A stretch of 64,000 nucleotides of DNA from Mesorhizobium sp. (GCF_017306545.1 NZ_JAFKID010000008.1:117534-181533), one strand, 5' to 3'; positions 53,378 to 62,306 are shown, numbered from the stretch's first letter. A program made the numbers and translations. Notes: generated by a model from the letters alone, not told the origin.

Positions 53378-53674
53378 ATGCGGACGGTGATAATCGGATG
53401 CGCGATATGGACCATATCTGTTCTACCGGCCGTTGCCTGCTCGGAACCCTCAGCCCCCTATTGTGCCAATAGTTATGGGGCCTTCGATGATGAAGGGGAG
53501 TTCGATAGCTGCAAACGCGAGTTGGAAAACTACAAGTCAGACGTTGAGGATTTCATCAGATGCAACAAGCGGGAGGCTCAGGAGGCCATAGACAATGCTT
53601 CACGTGCCAATAGCAGGGCCATCGAGGAGTTCAATGAAGCAGTAGAGAGCTTCAACCGCCGAGCCACACAGTAA
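53378..53674 (+). CDS. Small exported protein of unknown function
   Basis: A 98-residue protein. A signal peptide covers about residues 1-20 (MRTVIIGCAIWTISVLPAVA), followed by a Cys-rich start (CSEPSAPYCANSYGAFDDEGEFDSC) and a charged helical tail (ELENYKSDVEDFIRCNKREAQEAIDNASRANSRAIEEFNEAVESF) that could form a coiled coil. AGGGAGG lies about 10 bp before the ATG. It resembles no family I recognise. The stretch is less GC-rich than its surroundings, hinting at acquisition or relaxed selection. Confidence 0.65.
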   Translation: MRTVIIGCAIWTISVLPAVACSEPSAPYCANSYGAFDDEGEFDSCKRELENYKSDVEDFIRCNKREAQEAIDNASRANSRAIEEFNEAVESFNRRATQ

Positions 53675-53819
53675 CGCCACTTCAAACTCCATCTGGGAAC
53701 TGAGAGGCCCTAACGCTTGCAAGAGACCTGACTTTGGCGCATCCCCGTGGGGCATCGCCCATACGTAGAGACAAATCAACTATCTGATTTCACTTGATTT
53801 TTATAGCTTAAAAGCTGGC

Positions 53820-53909
53820 TGGCGGAGAGAGCGGGATTCGAACCCGCGTTACGGTTTCCCGTAAACACACTTTCCAGGCGTGCGCCTTCAACCACTCGGC
53901 CACCTCTCC
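53820..53909 (-). tRNA. tRNA-Ser(GGA)
   Basis: A 90-nt class II tRNA on the minus strand. The acceptor arms pair (GGAGAGG with TCTCTCC, one G-U), the anticodon loop reads CTGGAAA with anticodon GGA (53875-53873), a long variable arm (ACGGGAAACCGT) is present, and the T-arm holds GGTTCGAATCC. The CCA end is encoded (53822-53820) after discriminator G. Confidence 0.97.
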
Positions 53910-54254
53910 GTCCGTGCGCACCTGCGGCCGGTTTCGCCGTGGGGTCGGGATTGCGCTTATCCTGTGGAAGCGAGCTCTGGGCCCGCCATGAATGCTTCGA
54001 CCGACGCATTCCTTCCACCGCGCCAGCCGCCGAAGCGACCGCGCGGGGCTCATCTAGTCGATCCGGAGCGGAATGCCAAGCCATATCGGCAACCGTTGCG
54101 CAGATCGGTCATTGCCAGGTCTATACGGGGGGCGGTGGCGGCTTCGGCCGATGCCGGGCCAAATGGCTTGCGGCGCAATCCGTTCCCTTGACTCGGCTCC
54201 CTTGACTTGGGGGCATCGCTTCTGTCGACTGCGGCGGTCCTCGACGGGGGTATC
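53910..54254. other. Intergenic region upstream of tRNA-Ser and a membrane-protein gene
   Basis: 345 bp with no convincing gene. It holds the tRNA-Ser promoter (reading leftward) and the promoter of the membrane protein at 54255. A short direct repeat, CCCTTGACT at 54184 and 54200, lies near the right end; its role is unknown. Confidence 0.55.
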
Positions 54255-54962
54255 ATGACGACGAACGAGCAGGCCGGCAGGCCGGAGCGGGCTGACAGCG
54301 GGCTTTCCTATGTGCCCGTCGCGTGGGTCGTCGTGACCATGGCGATGGAAGTCCGTGGGCTTTTCGGCATCTGGCCGGCTTTGTTTCCGGGCTACGGATT
54401 GCCACAAAGCGTCGCCGTGCTGTTCTGGGCCACGTCCGTTTTCGACGTCGTCTCCCTGCTTTGGAGCTTTTTTCTGCTCGGCCTCGCCTTCGGCCGGTCG
54501 GCACGGTTCCCGCGCCAGTTCACGATCTGGCAGAGCGCCGTCATCGTCTGGCTGGTGTGCGTGCAGGCTTATGCGCTCGTCGCCCCCGGTTTCGCCTTCG
54601 CGCCGCGGGCGCTGGCCACCGCCGCCGGAGAGATCGCCATCGGGCTCGCCTGCATCTACCTGCTCAGGAGCGGGGGCGGTGCCGAGGCGATCTATACCGG
54701 CCAGGGCGGCGGCCGGCCTGGCGTGATCGTTTCGCTGCTCTTTGCCGCGTTGGGGCTCCTTCTCGGTACGGCTGTCGGGGCCGCCGTCGGGCTCGGCGTC
54801 GGCAGCCTGCTGGCCGAGGGCCTCGACGTCGGCTGTTTCGAGGGCGGCTGCGCCTATTTCGTGCTTTTCGCCGGCGCCGTGGGCTTGCTCGTCGGCGCGG
54901 GCGCCGGCCTCGTCCTCGCCCTTTGGCTGGCTGTGCGCCGGGGCCGCCGTCGTGCGGCATGA
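54255..54962 (+). CDS. Hypothetical integral membrane protein with glycine-rich helices
   Basis: A 235-residue protein with about six hydrophobic segments. The first half has VPVAWVVVTMAMEVRGLFGIWPALF and SVAVLFWATSVFDVVSLLWSFFLLGLAFG. The second half has two glycine-rich helices (GLLLGTAVGAAVGLGVGSLLAEG, GAVGLLVGAGAGLVLALWLAV) linked by a loop with two Cys (DVGCFEGGCAYF), and ends in a basic tail. No family is recognised. GGGGG precedes the ATG at 54255. It is followed after 91 bp by another small membrane protein. Confidence 0.75.
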   Translation: MTTNEQAGRPERADSGLSYVPVAWVVVTMAMEVRGLFGIWPALFPGYGLPQSVAVLFWATSVFDVVSLLWSFFLLGLAFGRSARFPRQFTIWQSAVIVWLVCVQAYALVAPGFAFAPRALATAAGEIAIGLACIYLLRSGGGAEAIYTGQGGGRPGVIVSLLFAALGLLLGTAVGAAVGLGVGSLLAEGLDVGCFEGGCAYFVLFAGAVGLLVGAGAGLVLALWLAVRRGRRRAA

Positions 54963-55053
54963 ACGGCCTTGACCGCGCCTCACTTTCGCGTGTGAAGATT
55001 GCGCAGCCAAGGCATGGACCATATCTAACGCAGCGAAGGTGTTCGAAAGCCTG

Positions 55054-55377
55054 ATGATCCGTTTTTTCTTCCGTCTTGCCGCCATGATCGCGCTGGCCGT
55101 CTCCGTCATCATGGCGGTCCTCGACGCCACGCGCTCGGTGGCGGCTTCGCATCTGGTGATGACGCCGCTCAAGACCAGTTGGAACGCGGTTTCGCCCGAA
55201 ACGCTCGCCGCCGCCGAAAGCTTCGTGCGCGAGAAGGTGCAGCCGCTGCTGTGGGATACGGTGATCGACTGGGTGATCGGCCTGCCGGGGTTCGCGGTGT
55301 TCGCAGCGCTTGCCTTCCTGCTCTATATGATCGGCTACAAGCAGGCGCGGCGAGCCAGCCGCCTCGCCGCCGGCTGA
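55054..55377 (+). CDS. Hypothetical two-helix membrane protein
   Basis: A 107-residue protein with an N-terminal helix (FFFRLAAMIALAVSVIMAVLDATRSVA), a polar middle (about residues 35-65) and a C-terminal helix (WVIGLPGFAVFAALAFLLYMIGYKQ) followed by a basic tail. Proteins of this layout recur as unknowns in rhizobia. A GTG at 55039 would add five residues; the ATG at 55054 is preferred. It is followed by msrA after 36 bp and may be cotranscribed with it. Confidence 0.7.
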   Translation: MIRFFFRLAAMIALAVSVIMAVLDATRSVAASHLVMTPLKTSWNAVSPETLAAAESFVREKVQPLLWDTVIDWVIGLPGFAVFAALAFLLYMIGYKQARRASRLAAG

Positions 55378-55413
55378 CGTTTTCGCGGCACATTCCAATC
55401 AAGGGAGATCGTC

Positions 55414-56088
55414 ATGTTTTTCCTGAGCGACATGCTGAACAAGAAGCTCAACCTGCCCAAGCCCGGCGAAGCGCTGCCCGGCCGCGCCAAGCCGATCGCA
55501 ACGGCGGCCAGGCATTACGTGCTCAAGCATCCGCTCAAGGGTCCCTATCCGGACGGCCTTGAGACGGCGCTGTTCGCGCTCGGCTGCTTCTGGGGGGCGG
55601 AGCGCCTGTTCTGGCAGATCGAAGGCGTATGGGTGACCGCCTCGGGCTATTCCGGCGGTTTCACGCCGAACCCGACCTATCAGGAGGCCTGCACCGGGCT
55701 CACCGGCCATGCGGAAACCGTGCTCGTGGTCTTCGACCCGAAGATCGTGTCTTATGCCACGCTGCTCAAGATCTTCTGGGAGGCGCACGACCCGACCCAG
55801 GGTATGCGCCAGGGCAACGACGTCGGCACCACCTACCGCTCGGCGATCTACACCGTCAACGAGGCGCAGCGACAGCAGGCGCTGGCGTCGCGCGACGCCT
55901 ATCAGGCTTCGCTCAAGGCCGCGGGGCGCGAGCGCATCACCACCGTGATCGAGCCGGCCGGCGAATTCTATTTCGCCGAGGAGGAGCACCAGCAGTATCT
56001 GGCCAAGAATCCAGGCGGCTATTGCGGCCTGAAGGGTACGGGCGTGTCCTGCGCCATTCCGGCCGCCGCCGCGCCGACGCCTGCCTGA
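55414..56088 (+). CDS. msrA: Peptide methionine sulfoxide reductase A
   Basis: A 224-residue enzyme that reduces methionine-S-sulfoxide in proteins. The catalytic Cys is in [15 protein letters not shown] (about residue 53). Other family features are [32 protein letters not shown], the [21 protein letters not shown] segment and a late Cys pair ([16 protein letters not shown]) for recycling. A 45-residue N-terminal extension precedes the core, as in other alphaproteobacterial MsrA. Cytoplasmic. Confidence 0.96.
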   Translation: MFFLSDMLNKKLNLPKPGEALPGRAKPIATAARHYVLKHPLKGPYPDGLETALFALGCFWGAERLFWQIEGVWVTASGYSGGFTPNPTYQEACTGLTGHAETVLVVFDPKIVSYATLLKIFWEAHDPTQGMRQGNDVGTTYRSAIYTVNEAQRQQALASRDAYQASLKAAGRERITTVIEPAGEFYFAEEEHQQYLAKNPGGYCGLKGTGVSCAIPAAAAPTPA

Positions 56089-56167
56089 CGTGGCGGCGCC
56101 TTTGCGCCTCGGCGCGACGGTTTTCGACCATGCTGCGGCTTGCTGCACCATGGTTTTCCAAAAGGTC

Positions 56168-56186
56168 AAAATTCCAGGTGAATTTT
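56168..56186. promoter_or_regulatory. Candidate operator upstream of the nucleoside-binding protein gene
   Basis: A perfect palindrome AAAATTC-CAGGT-GAATTTT (19 bp) lies in the AT-richest part of the 223-bp gap before the BMP gene. It may be a repressor site or part of the promoter. No regulator gene is adjacent. Confidence 0.4.
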
Positions 56187-56311
56187 GTTCCGGGCCATGC
56201 AAGATTGCGCCCAAGCGGGAGGAAACACTCCTGCCGGAACGCTGTCCGGCAGCCGCTGAGGAGCGGTTGGCGGCGGCGCACAAGCAATGAAACCGACAGG
56301 GTGTGGATCAC

Positions 56312-57301
56312 ATGAAACGTATCGTTCTCGGCCTGCTGGCCGCAACCGCACTGGCTTTCCCGGCCTTGGCCGACGACATCAAGCCGGCGCTGCTTTATGA
56401 TCTGGGCGGCAAGTTCGACAAATCCTTCAACGAGGCTGCCTACAACGGCGCCGAGAAGTTCAAGAAGGAAACCGGCATCGCCTATGTCGACTTCGAGATT
56501 TCCAACGCCTCGCAGCGCGAGCAGGCGCTGCGCCGCTTCGCCGAGGACGGCCGCAACCCGATCATCATGACCGGCTTTTCCTTCGTCGATTCGCTCAAGA
56601 AGGTGGCGGCGGACTATCCCGACATCAAGTTCGAGATCATCGACGACGCCGTCGATGCGCCGAACGTCCGTTCGGTGACGTTCAAGGAGAACGAAGGCTC
56701 CTATGTCGTGGGCGTGCTGGCGGCGATGGCTTCCAAGACCCACAAGGTCGGCTTCATCGGCGGCATGGACGTTCCGCTCATCCGCAAGTTCGGTTGCGGC
56801 TATGTCGGCGGCGCCAAGGCGGCCGGCGCCACCGACGTCGTCTACAACATGACCGGCGACACCCCGGCGGCCTGGAACGACCCGGCCAAGGGCGGCGAGA
56901 TCGCCAAGACGCAGATGGACCAGGGCGCCGACGTGATCTACGCGGCGGCCGGCGGCACCGGCGTTGGTGTGCTACAGGCGGCGGCTGACGCCGGCAAGCT
57001 CGGCATCGGCGTCGATTCCAACCAGAACGGCTTGCAGCCCGGCCATGTGCTGACTTCGATGGTCAAGCGCGTGGACGTCGCTGTCTATAACGGGCTGATG
57101 GATGCCAAGGACGGCAAATTCACCGCCGGCTCGCTGCATCTCGGCCTCAAGGAAGGCGGCGTCGACTACGCCATGGACGACAACAACAAGAACCTCGTCA
57201 CCGCCGACATGAAGGCCGCCGCCGACAAGGCCAAGCAGGACATCATCGACGGCAAGATCGAGGTGCACGACTTCACCACCGACGGCAAGTGCCCGTACTG
57301 A
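56312..57301 (+). CDS. BMP-family nucleoside-binding ABC protein
   Basis: A 329-residue periplasmic binding protein of the BMP (basic membrane protein/Med) family. The signal peptide MKRIVLGLLAATALAFPALA is cleaved near residue 20, with no lipobox. Mature features are KPALLYDLGGKFDKSFNEAAYNGAEKF, NPIIMTGFSFVDSLKKVAADYPDIKFEIIDDAVD and GVGVLQAAADAGKLGIGVDSNQNG, the purine-nucleoside-binding layout. The ATG at 56312 is chosen over GTG 56303. A terminator follows, so it is expressed apart from the ATPase and permeases at 58656-62297 that it must serve. Confidence 0.92.
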   Translation: MKRIVLGLLAATALAFPALADDIKPALLYDLGGKFDKSFNEAAYNGAEKFKKETGIAYVDFEISNASQREQALRRFAEDGRNPIIMTGFSFVDSLKKVAADYPDIKFEIIDDAVDAPNVRSVTFKENEGSYVVGVLAAMASKTHKVGFIGGMDVPLIRKFGCGYVGGAKAAGATDVVYNMTGDTPAAWNDPAKGGEIAKTQMDQGADVIYAAAGGTGVGVLQAAADAGKLGIGVDSNQNGLQPGHVLTSMVKRVDVAVYNGLMDAKDGKFTAGSLHLGLKEGGVDYAMDDNNKNLVTADMKAAADKAKQDIIDGKIEVHDFTTDGKCPY

Positions 57302-57324
57302 TCTGCCAGGTTCATTGAAATGCG

Positions 57325-57352
57325 AACCGCCGGGCATCGTCCCGGCGGTTTT
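57325..57352 (+). terminator. Rho-independent terminator after the BMP gene
   Basis: A perfect 10-bp stem (AACCGCCGGG/CCCGGCGGTT, 6-nt loop, 57325-57350) followed by TTTGCTTT begins 24 bp after the BMP stop codon. It is the clearest terminator in the window. Confidence 0.85.
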
Positions 57353-57366
57353 GCTTTGGAGAGCCC

Positions 57367-57831
57367 GTGAATGCCGTGATAGACATGATGAACGAGCATG
57401 ACATCGAGCCGGTCGCGCGCCTGCGCATGGCGGCGTTTTTCGGTGGCGCCGTTCGCACGCTCGGTCACGATGTGGCTGGGCTGCACAGGCTGCTGACCGG
57501 CGATGATCGTCTCGAAGTTGCGTTCGTCGCGCGCGTCGATGGGATGCCGGCGGGCACGGTTCTTCTCGTGAGGCATGAACTCGACGCCGCGCACGACGTA
57601 ACGCCGTGGCTGGCTGGACTGGTCGTCGGCCCGGCATTTCGCGGCCGTGGGATCGGGGCTGCGCTGGTAAAGGCTGTCGAGGCGCATGGCCGCGCGCAGG
57701 GCGTCGAGGTGCTTCACCTCTACACCTGGGAGGCCCGGCGGTTCTATGCGTCGCTCGGCTGGCGCTCCGTCGAGACATTCGAGGAGCACGGCGAGCCCAT
57801 GATGCTGATGTCTCGCCGTTTGCCTCTATAA
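57367..57831 (+). CDS. GNAT-family N-acetyltransferase
   Basis: A 154-residue acetyltransferase. Motif A for acetyl-CoA is LAGLVVGPAFRGRGIGAALVKAVEAHGRAQG (RGRGIG near residue 96), and the following LHLYTWEARRFYASLGWRSVETFEEHGEPMMLMSRRL is motif B. The substrate is unknown. GTG start at 57367, with GGAG 6 bp upstream. It comes 15 bp after the terminator and converges with, and overlaps by 6 bp, the anti-sigma-like gene. Confidence 0.85.
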   Translation: MNAVIDMMNEHDIEPVARLRMAAFFGGAVRTLGHDVAGLHRLLTGDDRLEVAFVARVDGMPAGTVLLVRHELDAAHDVTPWLAGLVVGPAFRGRGIGAALVKAVEAHGRAQGVEVLHLYTWEARRFYASLGWRSVETFEEHGEPMMLMSRRLPL

Positions 57832-58239
57832 CCTGCCCGCCAGATAGCCCAGCGCGAAGGCTGCGATCAGGCCGAGCGCGACGGCGATCGCGCGGCGGTT
57901 CGGCAGCGCATGCAGCCCCATGCCGACAGTTCGCCTTACCGAGCCGATAAGGGGCTTCTCGGGGTCGATCCCCGGCAGGTCCGCCTGCCGCATCTGCGGC
58001 AATTCGGCGATACGGGCGGTGATGGCCTGCCAGCGCTCCGGCGAAGGGGAGGCCGGCGTTTCCATCTGGCCGAAGACGCGCATATCCTCGGCAAGCGCGA
58101 TGACCGCGTCGCGGAACGCCGCATCGATTTCGAGGTCGCGTTCGGCGCGCTCGCGTTCCGTCTCGCTCATGCGGCCGAGAATGTAGTCGCCGGCGCGCCG
58201 GCGCTGCTCGCCGTCACCGCTTGCCGCGCGATTCGCCAT
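57826..58239 (-). CDS. Anti-sigma-factor-like one-helix protein
   Basis: A 137-residue protein. The N-terminal AGDYILGRMSETERERAERDLEIDAAFRDAVIALAEDMRVF is like the N-terminal domain of RskA/ChrR-type anti-sigma factors (DYxLG, then ExxxxExxL with two alternating helices). A polar linker and a C-terminal membrane helix (AIAVALGLIAAFALGYLAG) follow. No sigma-factor gene is within reach, so its partner, if any, is encoded elsewhere. It is followed after 9 bp... in genome order by slyX, which lies just upstream on the same strand. Confidence 0.6.
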   Translation of the reverse strand: MANRAASGDGEQRRRAGDYILGRMSETERERAERDLEIDAAFRDAVIALAEDMRVFGQMETPASPSPERWQAITARIAELPQMRQADLPGIDPEKPLIGSVRRTVGMGLHALPNRRAIAVALGLIAAFALGYLAGRL

Positions 58240-58248
58240 GGGCTCCTC

Positions 58249-58458
58249 CTACCAGTGCGGCGGCTTCGTCACCGGAATGTCCGGCGCCGCCTGCTCCTCC
58301 AGCGCCAGGAAGCGCTCGGCCAGCGCATGCAGCTTGTGCTGCATCCTGTCCACGGCCTTCCATTGCTCGGCGAGTTGGCCGGACAGTTCCTCGATCGTGT
58401 GTTCCTGCTCGGCGACTCGGATTTCCAGTGCGATGAGCCGTTCGTCAGTGCTGTCCAT
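58249..58458 (-). CDS. slyX: SlyX-like protein
   Basis: A 69-residue coiled-coil protein of the SlyX family: ERLIALEIRVAEQEHTIEELSGQLAEQWKAVDRMQHKLHALAERF, ending in the conserved PPHW (residues 66-69, TKPPHW). Function is unknown despite wide distribution. The ATG at 58458 matches the family start. It is transcribed ahead of the anti-sigma-like gene (9-bp gap) and diverges from the nucleoside importer. Confidence 0.92.
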   Translation of the reverse strand: MDSTDERLIALEIRVAEQEHTIEELSGQLAEQWKAVDRMQHKLHALAERFLALEEQAAPDIPVTKPPHW

Positions 58459-58655
58459 GGGCGTCTCCCTGCCGGCCTGTGTCGCCGCGTGTCCTTGCGG
58501 CCATCGCCGGGGAATACGGTGGCTGCTGCCACCTTGGAAATTGACAATTGCGCCGCGATTTGTCGAGAGTGGAACGGGAGCGGCGCCGTTGGCAGGGACC
58601 CGGCGCCGTGTTAGGCATTTTGACCAAACGATAAAAACACGACGGGAACGACTGC

Positions 58656-60188
58656 ATGGCTGAGGCCGCAATCGAGCTGATCGGCATCAATAAAAGTTTC
58701 GGGCCGGTGCACGCCAACCGCGACATCAACCTCGAGGTGGCGCGTGGCACCATCCACGGGATCGTCGGCGAAAACGGCGCCGGCAAGTCGACGCTGATGT
58801 CGATCCTCTATGGATTCTACCAGGCCGACAGCGGCGAGATCAAAGTCAACGGCAAGCCGGCTTCGATCAAGACCTCCAACGACGCCATCGCCGCCGGTAT
58901 CGGCATGGTGCACCAGCACTTCATGCTGGTCGACAACTTCACCGTGCTGGAGAACGTCATCCTCGGCGCCGAAAGCAATGCTCTGCTGAACTCGTCAATA
59001 GCCAAGGCGCGCTCGGAACTGGTCAGGCTGGAGCGCGAATACGGCTTGCAGGTCAATCCCGACGCGCTGATCGAGGAACTGCCCGTCGGCTTGCAGCAGC
59101 GCGTGGAAATCCTCAAGGCGCTCTATCGCGGCGCCGAAATCCTGATTCTCGACGAGCCGACCGGCGTGCTCACGCCGGCCGAGGCCGACCACCTGTTCCG
59201 CATCCTCAAGCAGTTGAAGGAGCAGGGGAAGACGGTCGTGCTCATCACCCACAAGCTGCGCGAGATCATGGCCATCACCGACACGGTGTCGGTGATGCGG
59301 CAGGGCACGATGGTCGCCACCCGCGAGACGGCCAGGACCACGGTGGAGGAACTGGCGGAACTGATGGTCGGCCGGCGCGTGCTTTTGCGCGTCGACAAGG
59401 GCGAGGCGAAGCCCGGCGCCGTCAAGCTTTCGGTGAAGAACCTCGTCGTTCGGGATTCGCGCGGCGTCACCATGGTCGACGACGTGTCGTTCGACGTGCG
59501 CGCCGGCGAGATCGTCGGCATCGCCGGCGTCGCCGGCAACGGCCAGTCGGAACTGCTGGAGGCGATTTCGGGAATCCGCAATGCGGTTTCGGGCAGCGCG
59601 ACGCTGGACGGCAAGCCTATCGACCTGACCGGTGCTGCCGATCCCGGTGAGTTGCGGGAACGCGGGCTGGCGCATGTGCCGGAAGATCGCCACCACGTCG
59701 GGCTGGTGCTGGCATTCGAGGAGAACGAAAATTCCATTCTCGGTTATCACGACGATCCGCGCTATCTGAAGGGGCCGCTGCTCAACATCGACGCGATCCT
59801 CGCCGACGCGAAGGACAAGATCGAGAAATACGATATCCGGCCGTCCAATCCGCGGCTGAAGACCGCCAACTTTTCCGGCGGCAACCAGCAGAAGATCGTG
59901 CTGGCGCGGGAAATCGAGCAGGACCCCGGCGTCCTCATCGTCGGCCAGCCGACGCGCGGCGTCGATGTCGGCGCCATCGAATTCATCCACAAACGGCTGA
60001 TCGCCATGCGCGACGCCGGCAAGGCGGTGCTGCTGGTGTCGGTCGAACTGGACGAGATCCGCTCGCTGTCCGACCGTATCCTGGTGATGTTCGCCGGCCG
60101 CATCGTCGGCGAGCGGGGGCCGGAAGCCGGCGAAGGCGAGCTTGGCCTTCTGATGGCCGGCGTCGAGCGGAAGGAGGCGGCCGAATGA
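58656..60188 (+). CDS. Nucleoside ABC transporter ATP-binding protein, two ABC domains (NupA/YufO-like)
   Basis: A 510-residue tandem ATPase. Domain 1: GENGAGKST, signature ELPVGLQQRVEI (altered), ILILDEPTGVLTP, and VLITHKLREIM. Domain 2: altered Walker A GVAGNGQSE, signature FSGGNQQKIVLARE, VLIVGQPTRGVDVGAIEFI with Gly-Gln in place of Asp-Glu, typical of BMP-dependent nucleoside and simple-sugar importers. Its stop overlaps the first permease start by 4 bp. Confidence 0.95.
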   Translation: MAEAAIELIGINKSFGPVHANRDINLEVARGTIHGIVGENGAGKSTLMSILYGFYQADSGEIKVNGKPASIKTSNDAIAAGIGMVHQHFMLVDNFTVLENVILGAESNALLNSSIAKARSELVRLEREYGLQVNPDALIEELPVGLQQRVEILKALYRGAEILILDEPTGVLTPAEADHLFRILKQLKEQGKTVVLITHKLREIMAITDTVSVMRQGTMVATRETARTTVEELAELMVGRRVLLRVDKGEAKPGAVKLSVKNLVVRDSRGVTMVDDVSFDVRAGEIVGIAGVAGNGQSELLEAISGIRNAVSGSATLDGKPIDLTGAADPGELRERGLAHVPEDRHHVGLVLAFEENENSILGYHDDPRYLKGPLLNIDAILADAKDKIEKYDIRPSNPRLKTANFSGGNQQKIVLAREIEQDPGVLIVGQPTRGVDVGAIEFIHKRLIAMRDAGKAVLLVSVELDEIRSLSDRILVMFAGRIVGERGPEAGEGELGLLMAGVERKEAAE

Positions 60189-61324
60189 GCGTGCCCTATG
60201 CCAAGTTGCCTGCCTGGGCCGACTACGGGCTGATCCCGCTCGTCAATCTCGCCGTCGCCTTCATCGTCGCCGGGCTGGTGGTGCTTCTGGTCGGCGAGAA
60301 CCCGTTCCGCGCCGCCGTCATCCTGGTGGAAGGCGCGTTCGGGCGCGGGCAGGGCATCGCCTATACGTTGTTCTACGCCACCACCTTCATCTTCTCCGGC
60401 CTCTCGGTCGCGGTGGCCTTCCATTGCGGGCTGTTCAACATCGGCGGCGAGGGGCAGGGCTATATCGCCGGCCTCGGCATCGCCATCGTATGCCTCAGCC
60501 TCGACAGCGTGCTGCCGTGGTATCTGCTGTTTCCCATCGCCATCGCGGCGGCGGCGCTGTTCGGCGCGCTGTGGGCGCTGATTCCGGCCTGGCTGCAAGC
60601 CAGGCGCGGCTCGCACATCGTCATCACCACGATCATGTTCAATTTCATCGCCGCCTCCATCATGGTCTACATGCTGGTGGACGTCATCAAGCCCATCGGC
60701 GCGATGGCGCCGCAGACGCGCAATTTCCTCGACGGCGCGCAACTGCCGAAGCTGAATTGGCTGATCGAACTGTTCGGCTTCGCGAAGATCCGCTCGGCGC
60801 CGTTCAATATCTCCTTCATCCTGGCGTTGGTGATGGCCTGGCTGGTCTGGCTGCTCGTCTGGCGCACCAAGCTCGGCTACGAGATGCGCACCTACGGTTT
60901 TTCGCCGAAGGCGGCGCGCTATGCCGGCATTTCGGAAACGCGCATCATCCTCGTCACCATGATGATCTCGGGGGCGCTGTCGGGCATGATGGCGCTCAAC
61001 CCGACCATGGGCGACCAGCACAACGTGGCACTCGATTTCGTCTCCGGCGCGGGCTTCGTCGGCATCGCGGTGGCGCTGATGGGGCGCTCGCATCCTGTCG
61101 GCATCGTGCTCGCCTCCATCCTGTTCGGCATGCTCTACCAGGGTGGCGCCGAGCTTTCCTTCGAGATGCCCAACATCAGCCGCGACATGATCGTCATCAT
61201 CCAGGGGCTGGTGATCCTGTTCGCCGGGGCGCTGGAGCACATGTTCCGCCCCGCCATCCAGGCCCTGTTCGCCTCGCTCAGTCCGAAATCGGTCGGCATG
61301 GCGCAAGCCGGCAAGGGGGCCTGA
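60185..61324 (+). CDS. Nucleoside ABC transporter permease 1 (NupB/YufP-like)
   Basis: A 379-residue membrane protein with about ten helices, VAVAFHCGLFNIGGEGQGYIAGLG and the family's YGFSPKAARYAGISETRIILVTMMISGALSGM loop. The NIGGEGQ motif is diagnostic of BMP-linked permeases. Overlaps the ATPase and is followed after 1 bp by the second permease. Confidence 0.94.
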   Translation: MSVPYAKLPAWADYGLIPLVNLAVAFIVAGLVVLLVGENPFRAAVILVEGAFGRGQGIAYTLFYATTFIFSGLSVAVAFHCGLFNIGGEGQGYIAGLGIAIVCLSLDSVLPWYLLFPIAIAAAALFGALWALIPAWLQARRGSHIVITTIMFNFIAASIMVYMLVDVIKPIGAMAPQTRNFLDGAQLPKLNWLIELFGFAKIRSAPFNISFILALVMAWLVWLLVWRTKLGYEMRTYGFSPKAARYAGISETRIILVTMMISGALSGMMALNPTMGDQHNVALDFVSGAGFVGIAVALMGRSHPVGIVLASILFGMLYQGGAELSFEMPNISRDMIVIIQGLVILFAGALEHMFRPAIQALFASLSPKSVGMAQAGKGA

Positions 61325-61325
61325 G

Positions 61326-62297
61326 ATGGATTTCTTCGACGTCGCCGTCCAGACGCTGGACTCCACCGTCCGCCTCTCCGTGCCGCTGCTGCTCGCCTGT
61401 CTCGCCGGCCTCTATTCGGAGCGCTCCGGCATTTTCGACATCGGACTTGAAGGCAAGATGCTGGCCGGCGCCTTCGCGTCGGCCGCCGCCGCCTCGGTGT
61501 TCCATTCCGCCTGGATCGGGCTCGGCATGGGCATCCTGATTTCGGTGGCGCTGGCGCTGGTGCACGGCTTCGCCTCCATCACCCATCGCGGCAACCAGAT
61601 CGTCTCGGGCGTGGCGATCAACTTCGTCGCCGCCGGTTCCACCATCATCCTCGGCCAGGCCTGGTTCAAACAGGGCGGCCGCACGCCGGCGCTGGCGCCG
61701 GGCGAGCGCTTCGAGGCGATCGTCTTCCCCGGCGCCGACGCCGTGCGGGGCGTGCCAATCCTCGGGCCGATCTATTCGGAATTGCTCTCCGGCCATTCGC
61801 TGCTGGTCTACATTGCCTTCCTGGCGGTGCCGTTCACCTGGTGGGTGCTGTTCCGCACCCGCTTCGGACTCAGGCTGCGCGCCGTCGGCGAGAATCCGGC
61901 GGCCGTCGATACGGCCGGCATTTCGGTGGAATGGCTGCGCTACCGCGCCGTGATCTGCACCGGTATCCTGACGGGCATCGCCGGCGCCTATCTGGCGATG
62001 GTGCAGAACGCCGGCTTCGTCAAGGACATGACTGCCGGCAAGGGCTTCATCGCGCTGGCCGCGCTGATCTTCGCCAAGTGGAAGCCGGTCAACGCCATGT
62101 TCGCCTGCCTTCTGTTCGGCTTTCTCGACGCCATCGCCATCCGCCTGCAGGGTTCGCCGCTGCCGGTTATCGGCAGGGTGCCGGTGCAGTTCATGCAGGC
62201 GCTGCCCTATGTGCTGACGGTCGTGCTGCTCGCCGGCTTCATCGGCAAAGCCATCCCGCCCAGGGCCGGCGGCGTACCCTATGTGAAGGAAAGGTAG
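61326..62297 (+). CDS. Nucleoside ABC transporter permease 2 (NupC/YufQ-like)
   Basis: A 323-residue membrane protein with about nine helices and the YSERSGIFDIGLEGKMLAGAF motif, FRTRFGLRLRAVGENPAAVDTAGISVEWLRYRAV, and GKGFIALAALIFAKWKPVNA, all diagnostic of the second permease of BMP-dependent importers. It is in one operon with the ATPase, first permease, cytidine deaminase and phosphorylase, 96 bp before the deaminase; that gap holds heptanucleotide repeats. Confidence 0.94.
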   Translation: MDFFDVAVQTLDSTVRLSVPLLLACLAGLYSERSGIFDIGLEGKMLAGAFASAAAASVFHSAWIGLGMGILISVALALVHGFASITHRGNQIVSGVAINFVAAGSTIILGQAWFKQGGRTPALAPGERFEAIVFPGADAVRGVPILGPIYSELLSGHSLLVYIAFLAVPFTWWVLFRTRFGLRLRAVGENPAAVDTAGISVEWLRYRAVICTGILTGIAGAYLAMVQNAGFVKDMTAGKGFIALAALIFAKWKPVNAMFACLLFGFLDAIAIRLQGSPLPVIGRVPVQFMQALPYVLTVVLLAGFIGKAIPPRAGGVPYVKER

Positions 62298-62306
62298 AAT
62301 GGGCGA

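Noticed and set aside
53820-53909. tRNA-Ser as an active attachment site
   Set aside because: No integrase gene and no duplicate of the tRNA 3' end were found by eye in the neighbouring sequence.
53880-54191. Plus-strand frame overlapping tRNA-Ser
   Set aside because: It runs antisense through the tRNA and shows no protein-family pattern.
54184-54210. CCCTTGACT direct repeat as a tandem promoter
   Set aside because: TTGACT resembles -35 boxes, but no matching -10 was found at the right spacing for either copy.
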